Positions 8,800-18,508 of a DNA stretch of 64,000 bases are shown piece after piece. Under the pieces are notes generated by a model, which worked only from the letters and a program-made list of their open reading frames with translations, searched no databases and was not told the DNA's origin. Origin of the DNA: Gemmatimonadales bacterium (lineage in GTDB: Bacteria > Gemmatimonadota > Glassbacteria > GWA2-58-10); assembly GCA_024278175.1 (NCBI GenBank), contig JAJRTS010000029.1, positions 1 through 64,000 on the forward strand, in the 5' to 3' direction. The translations under genes were made by a program, and so were the position numbers. Position 1 is the first letter of the stretch. Each line of letters begins with the position of its first letter.

Positions 8800-9558
8800 A
8801 TGAAAGCGTTTGTTTTTATTATGGTTGCCGCTTTGGGGTTGCTGTCGTTGGATGGCGAAGCACAAGCTGAGCAACAGCAAAAAAACTGGCGGCGCGGCGA
8901 ACTGCTGGCCTCCGAGGATTTCAGCGGCGACCTGCGCGACTGGATGGCCGAGGGCGACGTGGACGCGCGTGTTCAGGACGGCCGCCTGCGGCTGGAGGCC
9001 ACCGAAAGGACCGGGATAAAAAAAGGTAACATCTGGTGGCGGCAGCGCTTTAGCGGCCCCGTGCTGATCGAGTTCGACTACCAGAGCGCCACCGACTACG
9101 GCTTGAGCATGTTCTGGTTCAATGCCCACGGCCGCGGCGGGGCGGACCTGCTGAGCATCGGGCGCAACGGCCGCTACGACGACTACGTTAAGGGACCGAT
9201 CAACGGCTACCACGTTTCGTTCCACCGTTTCAGCTCCGGGGTGAGCAACCTGCGCAAGTCATACGGGTTCCACATGCTCTCGAGCAGCCCGGACCCGGTG
9301 CGGGCCGCGGACCTGGACCGGCACAAAGTCCGGGTCTATTGCCGCGATGGCCACATCCGGGTGCTGGTGGACGGCCAGGTGGTGCACGATGTGGTGGACG
9401 ACGGCAAGCTTTGCATCGAGGGCGACTCCTGGCTTCACGACTATCCCTGCCAGGGTACCGGCGAGATTTTCCGCGGCGGATACGTGGGTATTCGTCACAC
9501 CCAGCAGCAGGTGGCTTTTTACGATAATTTCAAGGTCTATCGTCTGGTGGAGCCTTGA
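8800..9558 (+). CDS. Exported DUF1961-like protein
   Basis: A 252-residue protein. MKAFVFIMVAALGLLSLDGEAQA is a typical signal peptide ending in an AQA cleavage box. The mature part is a beta-sandwich-like domain with FSGPVLIEFDYQS, SMFWFNAHGRGG, GYHVSFHRFSSGVSNLRK and GEIFRGGYVGIRHTQQQVAFYDNFKVYRL, which matches DUF1961 proteins often found beside polysaccharide-degrading genes. The ATG at 8800 is chosen because it gives a clean signal peptide; an earlier in-frame codon at 8761 would overlap the HD gene. Likely a periplasmic carbohydrate-binding or carbohydrate-processing protein; activity unknown. Confidence 0.75.
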   Translation: MKAFVFIMVAALGLLSLDGEAQAEQQQKNWRRGELLASEDFSGDLRDWMAEGDVDARVQDGRLRLEATERTGIKKGNIWWRQRFSGPVLIEFDYQSATDYGLSMFWFNAHGRGGADLLSIGRNGRYDDYVKGPINGYHVSFHRFSSGVSNLRKSYGFHMLSSSPDPVRAADLDRHKVRVYCRDGHIRVLVDGQVVHDVVDDGKLCIEGDSWLHDYPCQGTGEIFRGGYVGIRHTQQQVAFYDNFKVYRLVEP

Positions 9559-9710
9559 TCGCCGGGGCCGTTCGCTGAAAGATTGATTTGTTGGAAGCAT
9601 CAATATTAGTTTGTCATTCCTGAATTCTGACTTAATGTTCTCCCGGGCCGTATTTGACGAGCGATTGCGCGGCGCCGGTAAACCTCAAACCCGGAACCTT
9701 AGTCACTGCC

Positions 9711-10652
9711 ATGATCAAAGTTGATGACCTGACGAAATACTACGGAGCCACCCTGGCGGTGGACCGGGTCAGCTTCGAAGTGCAAAAGGGCGAGGTGGTG
9801 GGATTTCTCGGGCCAAACGCCGCGGGCAAGACCACCACGATGCGGATGATCACCTGCTACCTGGAACCCTCCGGGGGCAACGTGGAAGTGGCCGGACACA
9901 ACGTGTACGACCACCCCCACGAAGTCCGCAACTGTATCGGCTATCTGCCCGAGAGCTGTCCGCTCTACCCGGAAATGAACGTGGTCGACTACCTGACCTA
10001 TATCGCCGAGTTGCGCCAGGTGCCGTCCCCGGAGCGACGCGGCAGGATTAGCGAGATGGTGGAAGTTACCGGCCTGGCCAGCGTGCTGTACAAGGATATC
10101 GGTGAGCTGAGCAAGGGTTTCCGCCAGCGCGTGGGTCTGGCCCAGGCGATGGTGCACGACCCGGATATCCTGATTCTCGATGAGCCCACCAGCGGGCTCG
10201 ATCCCAACCAGATCGTGGAAATCAGGCGGCTGATCCGCGATATCGGCCGCGAGAAAACAATTATCCTCTCCACCCACATTCTGCCCGAGGTCAGCGCCAC
10301 CTGTAACCGCGTGCTGATTATCAACGATGCAAAGCTGGTGGCCAGCGGCACAACCGATGAGTTGATCAACAGCGCCCAGGGCGGCGATGTGGTAACAGTG
10401 TCCGTCCAGGCTGATCAGGACGCGTTGTACGAGGCCATGCGCGAGGCGCCCTTTGTCAGCGAGTTCAACAAGGTGGGCGAGGAATCTGTCGATGGCCGGG
10501 CCTGGATCGCGCTGGAGATCAAAAGCGGCGAGAGTGCGATCGGTGAGCGGTTATTCCGCCTGGTGGTGGACAAAGGCTGGAGCCTTCGTGAGCTGAGGAC
10601 CGAGAAGATGAGCCTGGAGGAAGTGTTCGCCAGGCTGACAACGGCCGGATAG
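9711..10652 (+). CDS. ABC transporter ATP-binding protein (GldA-like)
   Basis: A 313-residue ATPase with Walker A GPNAAGKTTT (about residues 35-44), the signature LSKGFRQRVGLAQA and Walker B ILILDEPTSGLDP, followed by the H-loop STHILPE. A C-terminal domain of about 80 residues is typical of the ABC-2 / GldA subgroup. ATG 9711 begins the conserved MIKVDDLTKYYG; an in-frame extension from 9654 looks non-coding. It is the first gene of an ATPase / permease / GldG-like / DUF4340 operon. The operon resembles Bacteroidetes gldA-gldFG but also occurs widely in non-gliding bacteria, so motility should not be assumed. Confidence 0.93.
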   Translation: MIKVDDLTKYYGATLAVDRVSFEVQKGEVVGFLGPNAAGKTTTMRMITCYLEPSGGNVEVAGHNVYDHPHEVRNCIGYLPESCPLYPEMNVVDYLTYIAELRQVPSPERRGRISEMVEVTGLASVLYKDIGELSKGFRQRVGLAQAMVHDPDILILDEPTSGLDPNQIVEIRRLIRDIGREKTIILSTHILPEVSATCNRVLIINDAKLVASGTTDELINSAQGGDVVTVSVQADQDALYEAMREAPFVSEFNKVGEESVDGRAWIALEIKSGESAIGERLFRLVVDKGWSLRELRTEKMSLEEVFARLTTAG

Positions 10653-10704
10653 ATTATTCCTTTACGAGTCGCAACGTTAACTCAAGCCAGGTTTACGGAC
10701 TAAA

Positions 10705-11421
10705 ATGAAAAACGTGTGGACAATCACCCGCAAGGAGTTCCGCGCCTACTTCGATTCGCCGATAGCCTATATTTTTATCACGGCTTACCTCCTGCTGGTA
10801 AATTTCCTTTACCTCTGGACGTTCTTCGTGGTGGGCCAGGCGGACATGCGGCCTTTCTTCGGGTTAATGCCCTTCGTACTGCTTTTCTTCGTGCCCTCGA
10901 TCAGCATGAGGCAGTGGGCCGAGGAGCGTAAGATGGGCACGCTGGAAATTCTGCTCACCACTCCGGTGCGCGAGGTGGAGGTGGTGTTGGGTAAGTTTAT
11001 GGCCAGCATGGGGTTGTTGGCTGTGATGATACTGCTCACGTTCAACATACCCGTGCTGCTCGGTTATCTGGGAAGCCCCGACTGGGGCGTGATTATCTGC
11101 GGGTACCTGGGCAGCCTGCTGCTGGGAGCCAGTTACATGGCTATCGGTCTGTTCGCCAGCTCACTTAGCGAAAACCAGATTGTCGCTTTCATCATCTCGA
11201 TCGCCATCTGCACGCTGATGCTGATCCTGGGCGAGTGGTTTTTCCTGATGCTGGTGCCGGACATTTTCGTGCCGGTGTTCGACTACATCGGCCTCGGCAC
11301 CCATTTTGAGAGCATGGGCCGCGGCGTGGTCGATAGCCGCGATATCATTTATTACCTGTCGGTGATCGGCGTTTTTCTCTACCTGAACGTCAACACCGTC
11401 GAAAACAGGTCCTGGGTCTGA
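10705..11421 (+). CDS. ABC-2 type permease (GldF-like)
   Basis: A 238-residue integral membrane protein with about six transmembrane segments. It starts MKNVWTITRKEFRAYFDSPIAYIF, the characteristic N-terminus of this permease family. The conserved cytoplasmic segment SMRQWAEERKMGTLEILLTTPV precedes the third helix. It lies 52 bases after the ATPase gene and 38 before the GldG-like gene. It should form the membrane channel powered by the upstream ATPase; the transported substrate is unknown. Confidence 0.92.
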   Translation: MKNVWTITRKEFRAYFDSPIAYIFITAYLLLVNFLYLWTFFVVGQADMRPFFGLMPFVLLFFVPSISMRQWAEERKMGTLEILLTTPVREVEVVLGKFMASMGLLAVMILLTFNIPVLLGYLGSPDWGVIICGYLGSLLLGASYMAIGLFASSLSENQIVAFIISIAICTLMLILGEWFFLMLVPDIFVPVFDYIGLGTHFESMGRGVVDSRDIIYYLSVIGVFLYLNVNTVENRSWV

Positions 11422-11459
11422 TAACCGATTATCCAAAACGGACGCAAGGGTTGCAAACC

Positions 11460-13001
11460 ATGGAGCGCAGCAAAACTACCAAAAGAGTGTCGAACGCCGC
11501 CTACGTGGCTATTATCGTGGCTATCGTGCTGGTGGCGAACCTGCTGGGCAGGAATTTTTTCGGCCGGCTGGACCTGACCGATAACAAGCTTTACTCGATC
11601 AGCCCGGTGACCCGGGAGATCCTGGGCGAGTTGGACGACGTGGTGATGGTAAAGGCGTATTTCAGCGAAAAACTGCCCGTCCAGCTCAGCCGCCTTTCCA
11701 GTGAGATCGACGACATGCTGGAGGAGTACAGCATCTACTCCGGCGGTAATATCCACTATGAGCGGATCGATCCGGCCGACGACGAGGACCTCAAGCAGAA
11801 ACTGGCCCAACTGGGCGTGAGGCCGGTGACGATGACCATTATCGAGAAGGATGAGCGCCAGCAGATCAACGGCTACCTGGCGATGACGGTCAGTTACGGC
11901 GAGAAAGTGGAGCCGGTCCCCGTGGTGCAGAATACCGAGGACCTGGAGTACGAGCTGACCAGCCGCATTTACCGGGTCACTCATGAACCGGCGGGAGTCG
12001 GGTTCATGTCCAGCCAGACCAGGCACGACCTGCAGGGCGACTACGCCACGGTGGCCAACGAGATCCGCAAAATCCACGACATCCAGCCCGTGGACCTCTC
12101 CGCCGATAACGCCCGCGTGCCGGATAACCTGAAGGCGCTGATCGTGGCCGGTCCCACCGACTCGCTCTCGGAGCGGGCCAGGTTCGCAATCGACCAGTTC
12201 CTGATGCGCGGCGGCAAGGTGATGTTCCTGCTCGATAACCTGATAATCGGCCCCAACCGCCAGCCGATGCTGGTCAACCACGGGTTGGGCGGCCAGCTTC
12301 AGAGCTACGGTATCCGTCTGATGGGCGGCATCGTGCGCGATAACAAAAGCCATTCGCCCGAGAGGGTGCAACAGGGACTCTTCTCGTTCAACCAGCCCAA
12401 TCCGTTTTTCCCCCGCGTGGTCAGCGGGCAGTTCGGCGAGCACCCGCTGGTGAGGCGTCTGGATCAGATGACCCTGCCGTGGTGCGACGCCATGGAGCGC
12501 ACTGCCCGCGACAGCAGCTCCGAGTACACCGTGCTGGCCTCCAGCAGCGATGAAGGCGAAGTGCTGGTGCCGCCGCAGTTCCAGGTGTCGGGATTCAAGA
12601 ACGCCAAGGCGCTGGCGATGTTGGCCACGGGTAGCTTCCAGAGCCATTTCCAGGCGCGGCCGGACCTGGTGGCCGATGGTGACAGCCTGCTCAAGTACAG
12701 CACCGACGACGCCGAGATTATTGTCGTGGGCAGCTCGACGTTCCTGGAGAGCAAGTACCTCTACCAGGGAAATATCGAATTCATGCTCAACGCGGTGGAC
12801 TATATGACCATCGGCGACAGGCTGATCTCGATCCGCTCACGGCCCACCACGGACAGGCCGCTCAAGACGATCAGCCCGGAAGCGAAAAACTTCTTGCGGG
12901 TCGTCAATATTATCGGTATCCCGATTTTCGTCATTATTTTCGGCGCCATGCGGTTCTACCTCCGCCGCCGCGACAAGGCTATCCGCTCGCGGGTGCTGTA
13001 A
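11460..13001 (+). CDS. GldG-like ABC transport auxiliary protein
   Basis: A 513-residue protein with an N-terminal membrane helix (about residues 14-34) and a C-terminal one (about 480-500), bracketing a large extracytoplasmic domain. It begins with the family feature RLDLTDNKLYSISPVTREIL and contains a ThuA/GATase-like part with LIVAGPTDSLSERARFAIDQFLMRGG and a VGSSTFLESKYL segment. ATG 11460 is preferred over a TTG at 11451 because the CAAGGG ribosome binding site is then spaced correctly. It sits between the permease and the DUF4340 gene, its usual partners. Confidence 0.9.
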   Translation: MERSKTTKRVSNAAYVAIIVAIVLVANLLGRNFFGRLDLTDNKLYSISPVTREILGELDDVVMVKAYFSEKLPVQLSRLSSEIDDMLEEYSIYSGGNIHYERIDPADDEDLKQKLAQLGVRPVTMTIIEKDERQQINGYLAMTVSYGEKVEPVPVVQNTEDLEYELTSRIYRVTHEPAGVGFMSSQTRHDLQGDYATVANEIRKIHDIQPVDLSADNARVPDNLKALIVAGPTDSLSERARFAIDQFLMRGGKVMFLLDNLIIGPNRQPMLVNHGLGGQLQSYGIRLMGGIVRDNKSHSPERVQQGLFSFNQPNPFFPRVVSGQFGEHPLVRRLDQMTLPWCDAMERTARDSSSEYTVLASSSDEGEVLVPPQFQVSGFKNAKALAMLATGSFQSHFQARPDLVADGDSLLKYSTDDAEIIVVGSSTFLESKYLYQGNIEFMLNAVDYMTIGDRLISIRSRPTTDRPLKTISPEAKNFLRVVNIIGIPIFVIIFGAMRFYLRRRDKAIRSRVL

Positions 13002-13083
13002 GTTACGACTACCGTACCGCCCCTCCTTCCGGGGCGGCGCGGCACGGCCCCGAGCCTGCTAAACTCAACCTTTCAGGGTCAAG

Positions 13084-14094
13084 ATGAACAAGTTCGCCAA
13101 ACCATTGATCGTATTGCTCGTCCTGCTGGCCGTCTGGGTGGCGGTTAAAGCTTTCCGCCGCGATCCCGCCCGCCCGGACGCGGACAAGGCGCTCGTGGTC
13201 AATGTGGATACCAGCGGGATCAGCCGGATCGAAATTGTCCGCGGAGCCGATACGGTCAGCGTGGAGCACGGAGCCAGCGGCTGGATGGTCGCCACCCGGT
13301 ACGGTCTCAAGCCGGCCGAAGACGAGGCGGTGGCCTCGGCGCTGGCTAACCTCAACGGCATCAGTTCAACCGATGTGGTCAGCCATAACCCCGGCAAACA
13401 GCAGGAGTTCATGGTCGACGACGCCGGTGGAACCCACGTGAGCCTGTACGGCCCCGGCGGCACGGTGATTGAGGGGCTGATTGTCGGCAAGCTGGGCGGT
13501 TTCGAATCGCAGCAGACCGCTATCGCCCAGGGCAGGATCAACGAGAAGCAGTTTCACTCTTATATCCGCCGCTCCGGCAGCGACAGGGTTTTCAAGGTCC
13601 AGGGATTTTTCGGCGGTCTGCTGAGTACCGACTCCGAGCAGTGGCGCGAGCACGACATTATCAAGTTCCATCCGGCGCAGCTTAAAAGCTTCACCACCAC
13701 CACGCCGGACCATGAGTTAAGTATGCGGCTCAACGCGGAGAACACCTGGGAGATGGTCAGCCCGGCCGTGCCCGATAGCATGCAGGTCGATTCGACTGCC
13801 GTGTTCCGGCTGATTACGGCGCTGGGCAGTTTCCGCGCCAGCGGCCTGATCGACACCACCGTGGCAAATACCGGCCTGGAGCAGCCCGTGCTGACTATCG
13901 AGGCGGAGCTGTTCGACGGCACCAGCTACAAAGTGGCCGTGGGCGCCGAGGCTCCCGAGGAGCAGAACCTGCACTACTGCCGCCGCGAGGGCAACGACCA
14001 GCTTTTTACCGTGGCCGAGTTCAGGATGGATCAGGTAAACAAGCCGCAGGAGGAGTTGCTGATCGAAAAGGCGCAGGAGAGTGAGTCGCAGTAA
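13084..14094 (+). CDS. DUF4340 domain protein
   Basis: A 336-residue protein with a single N-terminal membrane anchor (PLIVLLVLLAVWVAVKAF). It then has the DUF4340 pattern: ISRIEIVRGADTVSVEHG, GWMVATRYGLKPAEDEAVASALANLNGI, and repeated beta-rich segments. DUF4340 proteins nearly always follow GldG-like genes and are probably periplasmic parts of the transporter. It is the last gene of the operon and is followed 33 bases later by a strong terminator. Confidence 0.9.
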   Translation: MNKFAKPLIVLLVLLAVWVAVKAFRRDPARPDADKALVVNVDTSGISRIEIVRGADTVSVEHGASGWMVATRYGLKPAEDEAVASALANLNGISSTDVVSHNPGKQQEFMVDDAGGTHVSLYGPGGTVIEGLIVGKLGGFESQQTAIAQGRINEKQFHSYIRRSGSDRVFKVQGFFGGLLSTDSEQWREHDIIKFHPAQLKSFTTTTPDHELSMRLNAENTWEMVSPAVPDSMQVDSTAVFRLITALGSFRASGLIDTTVANTGLEQPVLTIEAELFDGTSYKVAVGAEAPEEQNLHYCRREGNDQLFTVAEFRMDQVNKPQEELLIEKAQESESQ

Positions 14095-14127
14095 GCCGCG
14101 GCCGCGGGATAATTGACACCGGTGAGG

Positions 14128-14163
14128 CGCCCCTCCCGCCAATAGCGGAAGGGGCGTTTCTTT
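14128..14163 (+). terminator. Terminator of ABC/DUF4340 operon
   Basis: CGCCCCTCCCGC pairs with GCGGAAGGGGCG (one mismatch) around a CAATA loop at 14128-14156, followed by TTTCTTTG. Confidence 0.75.
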
Positions 14164-14175
14164 GTTTGATGTGAT

Positions 14176-14305
14176 GCGGGGGCAAGGTATGTCTCGCCTG
14201 CGTGGTTATATGCAATAATAGTTGTATGGGCGAGGCATGCCTCGCCCGCAAAGGATACAGCAGGCGCACAGCTTTGACGGGCGAACACGAGGTTCGCCCC
14301 TACGA
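14176..14305. repeat. GC-rich intergenic palindromes
   Basis: Two perfect palindromic units lie 31 bases apart: GGGCGAGGCATGCCTCGCCC (14228-14247) and the hairpin GGGCGAAC/GTTCGCCC (14279-14299, loop ACGAG). Both resemble REP-like intergenic units scattered in many environmental genomes. They sit between convergent operons. Confidence 0.55.
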
Positions 14306-14410
14306 TATTCTACGAACGACGGAAGTTTTTCCGTACCATTCTCAGGATTTTCTTTCCCTTTGCAAAAAGACAAAACTTTCGAGAAACACTATAACACCGG
14401 TGAGGCCTCC

Positions 14411-14444
14411 TGATAAAAAGTTTTGGAAAAAGAGTGGGGGAGTG
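14411..14444. repeat. 34-nt dispersed element, forward copy
   Basis: A 34-base element beginning TGATAAAAAGTTTTGG and ending GTGGGGGAGTG is repeated with one mismatch in inverted orientation at 31818-31851. Both copies are intergenic, lying beyond the ends of genes. Confidence 0.6.
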
Positions 14445-14490
14445 GCTATTCTTTCATTTTTTCGATTAAATCAAAGGTTTCTCTATAATG

Positions 14491-14526
14491 AAAAGGGCGG
14501 CGAACCATCCGGTTCGCCGCCCTTTT
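14491..14526 (-). terminator. Terminator of pilus operon (16-bp stem)
   Basis: A perfect 16-base-pair stem, AAAAGGGCGGCGAACC with GGTTCGCCGCCCTTTT, surrounds a four-base loop. It lies 30 bases after the stop of the minus-strand Ig-like protein gene and is flanked by A/T runs on both sides, so it may act in both directions. Confidence 0.8.
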
Positions 14527-14555
14527 CTAGTTGTAGCCGCGCTGCTTTCCGTGCT

Positions 14556-17126
14556 TTATGGCGCGGTAACTGCCAGGGTGAACGTGACGCTGGCGGCTGC
14601 TCCGCCGATGGTGGTGGTGGCGGTGACGGTGACCACGCCGCCGTTGGCGGTCTCGTCGTTGGGCGTACAGTTTGTCGAGGCCAGGCCATCGGCATCCGTG
14701 AACGTGGATTCAGTCTCCAGCGCGGCGTCGCCCCCCGTGACCGCGAACGTCACCAGTGCGCCCGGAACCGGGTTCAGGTACTGGTCGGATACCAGCACGC
14801 TGAGCGGCAGAGTGTATGCCGTTCCGGCCTTGCTGGTCTGGGTGTTCCCGCCGCCCCTGACCATCTGCGCGGCGGGTCCGGCGCTGACAGTTATCGTGAA
14901 CGTGACCGGTGAGCCGCTGAGCGTCCCGGAGGAGGCCGCCACTTTCATCTCGCCCACTTTGGTACTCACCTGGCTGACATCCACGCTGGCGTTGCCGTAG
15001 GAACTGGTCACCACGGCGGTGGGCGCGGCCAGGGTGGCCGAGCCGCCGGGGGGAATCGCGCTGATAGCGAAGCTGACCCCCGCGCCGGCAACCTGGTTGC
15101 CGCTGGCGTCGACAACATTCACGCCCAGAGCGCTCAGGGAAGCTCCGGCCGTGGCCGTCCGGTCGGTGAGGCCGCTGGCGGCGATAGTGGACGGGGCGCT
15201 GGGCACTGCCGTGGCGCGGAAGGCCACCGTGTCCTGGCTGCCATCGGCGAACACGGCCACCGCGATCACCGTGTTGTTGTCACGCAGCACGGCCAGGTCG
15301 TCGGGGCCGCCGGTGCGCGAACCCAGGGACAGGCGGATCGCCGCCAGCCCGTCGGCATCCGTCAGCGCTTCCAGGCGGCCCGTACCGCCCGGACCCGGAG
15401 AGGCCTGGCTGCTCACCTGGCCGTCACCGCTGGGGCTGAACGACTGGAACAACACCGGGAAGTTGGATATCGGTGCGCCAAGCGTGTCTCCGTCCACACC
15501 GGTGCGGGTGGAATCGAGCACGCGGACCACCAGCGGCAGCGGCAACTGGCTGCCCACGGCGTACTCGCCGTCGTAGCCCTGGTTGTTGCCGTACATGATT
15601 ACCAGCCGGTTGGCCGTGTCCGGGTTGGGCAGGGCCCGGGCCGAGAGGGTCGTTCTCACAGAGGCCCCGTCCTCGCGGGTCACTTCGGCCACCACGGTCA
15701 TATCCAGGTCGGGTCCGGGGCCCATCCTCATGCTGATCCCGGCCTGGCCGCGGGTGTCGGTGGTGATGATGATCGAGTTGGTGACAGCGGGGTCGCGCTC
15801 TTCCTGGGCGCCGATAAAGGGGCTGCCGCCGGTTACGGTGAACTTGACGTCCACTCCTGCCATCGCCTCGCCGGTAGTATCGAGCACTCTGATCACCAGC
15901 GGCTCGGGCAGCAGGGTATTGACCTCGCCGATCTGGCTGCCGCCGCTGACTATCTCGATCGTGTCTGCCATGATCGGGTTAGCGGGGGCCGCGCCCCAGA
16001 CATCGAAGAACGTGCTCACCGGCTGGCCGTCCATCCTGATCACGGTGGCCCGGAGGCGGTTCAGTCCCGCCCTGGTGCCCAGGGTGAAATTGGTCATCGC
16101 CAGCCCTTCGCTATTGGTGGTGCCGGTGCCGCTGGAGAGTCCGGAGCCCATGAAGCCGTTGTTTTCCTCGACCAGGAAAGTCACGATCTGCCCGGGCGAA
16201 CCCTTGCCGAACGTGTCGGTAACAGCCACCACCAGGGGTACGGGGTAAAGCTCGCCCGCCGTGCCGACCAGGCTGTCCTGGGAGGTAACTATCCGGATAT
16301 CCCAGGCGTTCTGCCGTACGTCCGGATCGCGCCGGGACACAAGGCGCCATTTGGCGATACCGACTTTGCCGTTGGGCAGGATGGCGGTTGCCTGGACTTC
16401 CACCGGTCCGGGGTCTAAACCCAGACGGCAGGCGTTGGAGGCCACGCCGAACTGGTTGGTCGGTTTCTCGGCGATATCGAACACGCCGCCGCCTACCGGC
16501 GAGCTGAAAAACACGTCAAGCGCGCTGACTCCCTGACCCAGCGAGTCGAGTATCTGTACGGCGAACGGGATCGGGAACATCCGCCCCACGCTGCCCACGG
16601 TGTCCGCGCCCAGGCTGAAACCGGTCAGGGTATAGCCGCCGGTCGATGGCGGCGGGGCACCTGCGCCGGAGGTGTCCGATCCGGAGACCAGAAAGGCGGT
16701 AAACATCACCGGCGAGCCGGAAAGGCGGCTGCCCGTGGCCCCCGCGGCGGTGGCGGTAACCGCGTAGGCGCTGTCGTTGCCGAGCACCAGATAGGCGCTG
16801 GTGTAACCGGTTGCGCCTGTTATCACTTCGATGCTGCGCTCGTTCACCCCGGAAATGGTGCCGCCGGGACTCGTTACCTCGAATGTCACTTTATGGCTCG
16901 GCACCGGGTTGTCGTCGCTGTCGAGCACCTGGACGGTGAACGGCTGCGCGAGTCTGGTCTGCGGGCTGCCGTACTGGTTGTTGCCGGAAATCATCCTGAT
17001 CTTGTCCGGCCGGGCCAGGCTGCCGGTGGGGATGTTCTCGTTGTCGTTGCAGGTGACCGAGAGCAGCCCGGTCAGCAGCAGCGCGGCCAGCAGTACAACC
17101 GGCCTGCTCTGACGGATGGCTCTCAT
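14556..17126 (-). CDS. Ig-like (Big_1) repeat lipoprotein
   Basis: An 856-residue predicted outer-surface lipoprotein. Its signal peptide ends in the lipobox LLSVTC (Cys about residue 26). The mature part consists of about seven tandem beta-domains of 100-120 residues, each with a pattern like PFTVQVLDSDDNPVPSHKV...FEV...G...TDADGLA, characteristic of bacterial Ig-like domain 1 (invasin/intimin-type). It is the last gene of the pilus operon and overlaps the secretin gene by 4 bases (ATGA type), so it is surely co-translated. It may be an adhesin or a scaffold around the secretin; that is inference. Confidence 0.85.
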   Translation of the reverse strand: MRAIRQSRPVVLLAALLLTGLLSVTCNDNENIPTGSLARPDKIRMISGNNQYGSPQTRLAQPFTVQVLDSDDNPVPSHKVTFEVTSPGGTISGVNERSIEVITGATGYTSAYLVLGNDSAYAVTATAAGATGSRLSGSPVMFTAFLVSGSDTSGAGAPPPSTGGYTLTGFSLGADTVGSVGRMFPIPFAVQILDSLGQGVSALDVFFSSPVGGGVFDIAEKPTNQFGVASNACRLGLDPGPVEVQATAILPNGKVGIAKWRLVSRRDPDVRQNAWDIRIVTSQDSLVGTAGELYPVPLVVAVTDTFGKGSPGQIVTFLVEENNGFMGSGLSSGTGTTNSEGLAMTNFTLGTRAGLNRLRATVIRMDGQPVSTFFDVWGAAPANPIMADTIEIVSGGSQIGEVNTLLPEPLVIRVLDTTGEAMAGVDVKFTVTGGSPFIGAQEERDPAVTNSIIITTDTRGQAGISMRMGPGPDLDMTVVAEVTREDGASVRTTLSARALPNPDTANRLVIMYGNNQGYDGEYAVGSQLPLPLVVRVLDSTRTGVDGDTLGAPISNFPVLFQSFSPSGDGQVSSQASPGPGGTGRLEALTDADGLAAIRLSLGSRTGGPDDLAVLRDNNTVIAVAVFADGSQDTVAFRATAVPSAPSTIAASGLTDRTATAGASLSALGVNVVDASGNQVAGAGVSFAISAIPPGGSATLAAPTAVVTSSYGNASVDVSQVSTKVGEMKVAASSGTLSGSPVTFTITVSAGPAAQMVRGGGNTQTSKAGTAYTLPLSVLVSDQYLNPVPGALVTFAVTGGDAALETESTFTDADGLASTNCTPNDETANGGVVTVTATTTIGGAAASVTFTLAVTAP

Positions 17127-18508
17127 TTTTCACCTCCGTCCCAGTCTGGTTCATCCAGCATCAGGCCGCCGCTCTGCTCACCGGAAGGGATAATCCTGGT
17201 GGTGATGATGATCACCAGCTCTTCTTCCTTGGTAAGCTCCTTCTGGTAGCTGAACAGCCTGCCCAGCAGCGGGATGCTGCGCAGGCCCGGAACGCCGATA
17301 GAGATTTTGCTGTTGTTGACCACTGTCAGCCCGGCGATAACCCCCGTGGCCCCGTCATCGAGGAGCAGCCGTGTGCTGGCCTCCTGGGTGCGGAAGAAGA
17401 CACCGTCGGGGCCGTTGTCGGCATCCGAGTTTTCGGCCAGTAACTGGACCAGCACCTTGTTGTTTTGGGTGATCTGGGGGGTGACCTCCAGCTTTACTCC
17501 GGTCTCGACCATCTGAATGGTGGCCCTCGCGCCAGTACTGGCTCCGCCCAGGGAGCCGTAATCGACCACGCGCAGGGGCGTACGCTGACCCACCAGCACT
17601 TTGGCGGGCAGGTTGTTAAGGGTGGTGATTACCGGGTTGGCCACGGTGCGGGCTTTTTTCTGGTCCTCGAGCATCCGCAGCACGGCGGTGATATTGACCC
17701 CCTTGCGCACGGTGCCCACGGCCAGTTCGGTATGGGGGCTGAGCACGTTGGTCGCGCTGGCCACATCCACGCCGAAACGGGTATCGGTAAGCGGGTTGTT
17801 CTGGTTGGTCGTGCGCCAGTCGATACCCATCTCGCGCAGGGAGCTTTTGTTGACGAATGTCAGCTTGACGCTGATTTCAACCTGGCGGGTCTCGTGGTCC
17901 AGCTCAGCGAGCACCTCGCCTACCTTATCGATGCGGTCGGGGATGTCGATCACCAGCAGGCTGTTGCTTCCGGGGTCGGCCTGCAGCTTGCCGCGATCCG
18001 AGAGCAACGCCGCGACGGTGGGGGCGATCTCTTCGGCTTTCTGGAAATTGAGCCTGAATATCCGGCTCATCAGGTTTTCAAGCTCCTCGTTGGCCCGGAT
18101 GCTTTCAATCGTGTCCACGTTGAGGATCCCGTGGTTCTCGCGCACGGCCAGGCCGTTGTTCTCGAGTACGGAGTACAGGGCCCGGTCCCAGGGCTGGTCG
18201 GCGATCCTGGCGGTGACGCGGCCGGTCACGTTCTTGCTGGCCACGATACTCACGCCGCTGAACTCGCTGAACGCCAGCAGGACGCTACGGATGTCCGCGT
18301 CGTGGAAGTCCACGCTGATATTGCGCGCGGCGCTTTGCAGGCCGGGCATTTGCGCGGCGGCAGGGGCCGGAGGCAGCGCGACCGTAAGCACGGCCGCCAG
18401 CAGGCAGAGTTTAATAGTCCTCAGGAGATCCCTCCCGGGCGTTCTCCGCCTCGCTTTCGCTCTCCCCTCGCCGGCCACCGTTTCAGGCATTTGCAGGAGA
18501 TTTGCCAT
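17123..18508 (-). CDS. pilQ: Type IV pilus secretin PilQ-like
   Basis: A 461-residue secretin with a signal peptide (about residues 30-55, ending APAAAQ). An STN/AMIN-adjacent N-terminal domain (NISVDFHDADIRSVLLAFSEFSGVSIV) follows, then an N0/N1-type domain (NFQKAEEIAPTVAALLSDRGKLQADPGSNSLLVIDIPD). The C-terminal secretin core has VANPVITTLNNLPAKVLVG and the signature VPGLRSIPLLGRLFSYQKELTKEEELVIIITTRII. It lacks the extra AMIN domains of longer PilQ proteins. ATG 18508 is chosen because GGAGGG stands five bases upstream; the gene overlaps pilP by 26 bases. It forms the outer-membrane pore for the pilus. Confidence 0.93.
   Translation of the reverse strand: MANLLQMPETVAGEGRAKARRRTPGRDLLRTIKLCLLAAVLTVALPPAPAAAQMPGLQSAARNISVDFHDADIRSVLLAFSEFSGVSIVASKNVTGRVTARIADQPWDRALYSVLENNGLAVRENHGILNVDTIESIRANEELENLMSRIFRLNFQKAEEIAPTVAALLSDRGKLQADPGSNSLLVIDIPDRIDKVGEVLAELDHETRQVEISVKLTFVNKSSLREMGIDWRTTNQNNPLTDTRFGVDVASATNVLSPHTELAVGTVRKGVNITAVLRMLEDQKKARTVANPVITTLNNLPAKVLVGQRTPLRVVDYGSLGGASTGARATIQMVETGVKLEVTPQITQNNKVLVQLLAENSDADNGPDGVFFRTQEASTRLLLDDGATGVIAGLTVVNNSKISIGVPGLRSIPLLGRLFSYQKELTKEEELVIIITTRIIPSGEQSGGLMLDEPDWDGGEK

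Noticed and set aside
9711-14094. Gliding motility operon
   Set aside because: GldA/F/G-like and DUF4340 genes are common in non-gliding bacteria, and no other gld or spr gene is present.
14176-14305. CRISPR array
   Set aside because: Only two dissimilar palindromes, no regular repeat-spacer pattern; no cas genes in the window.
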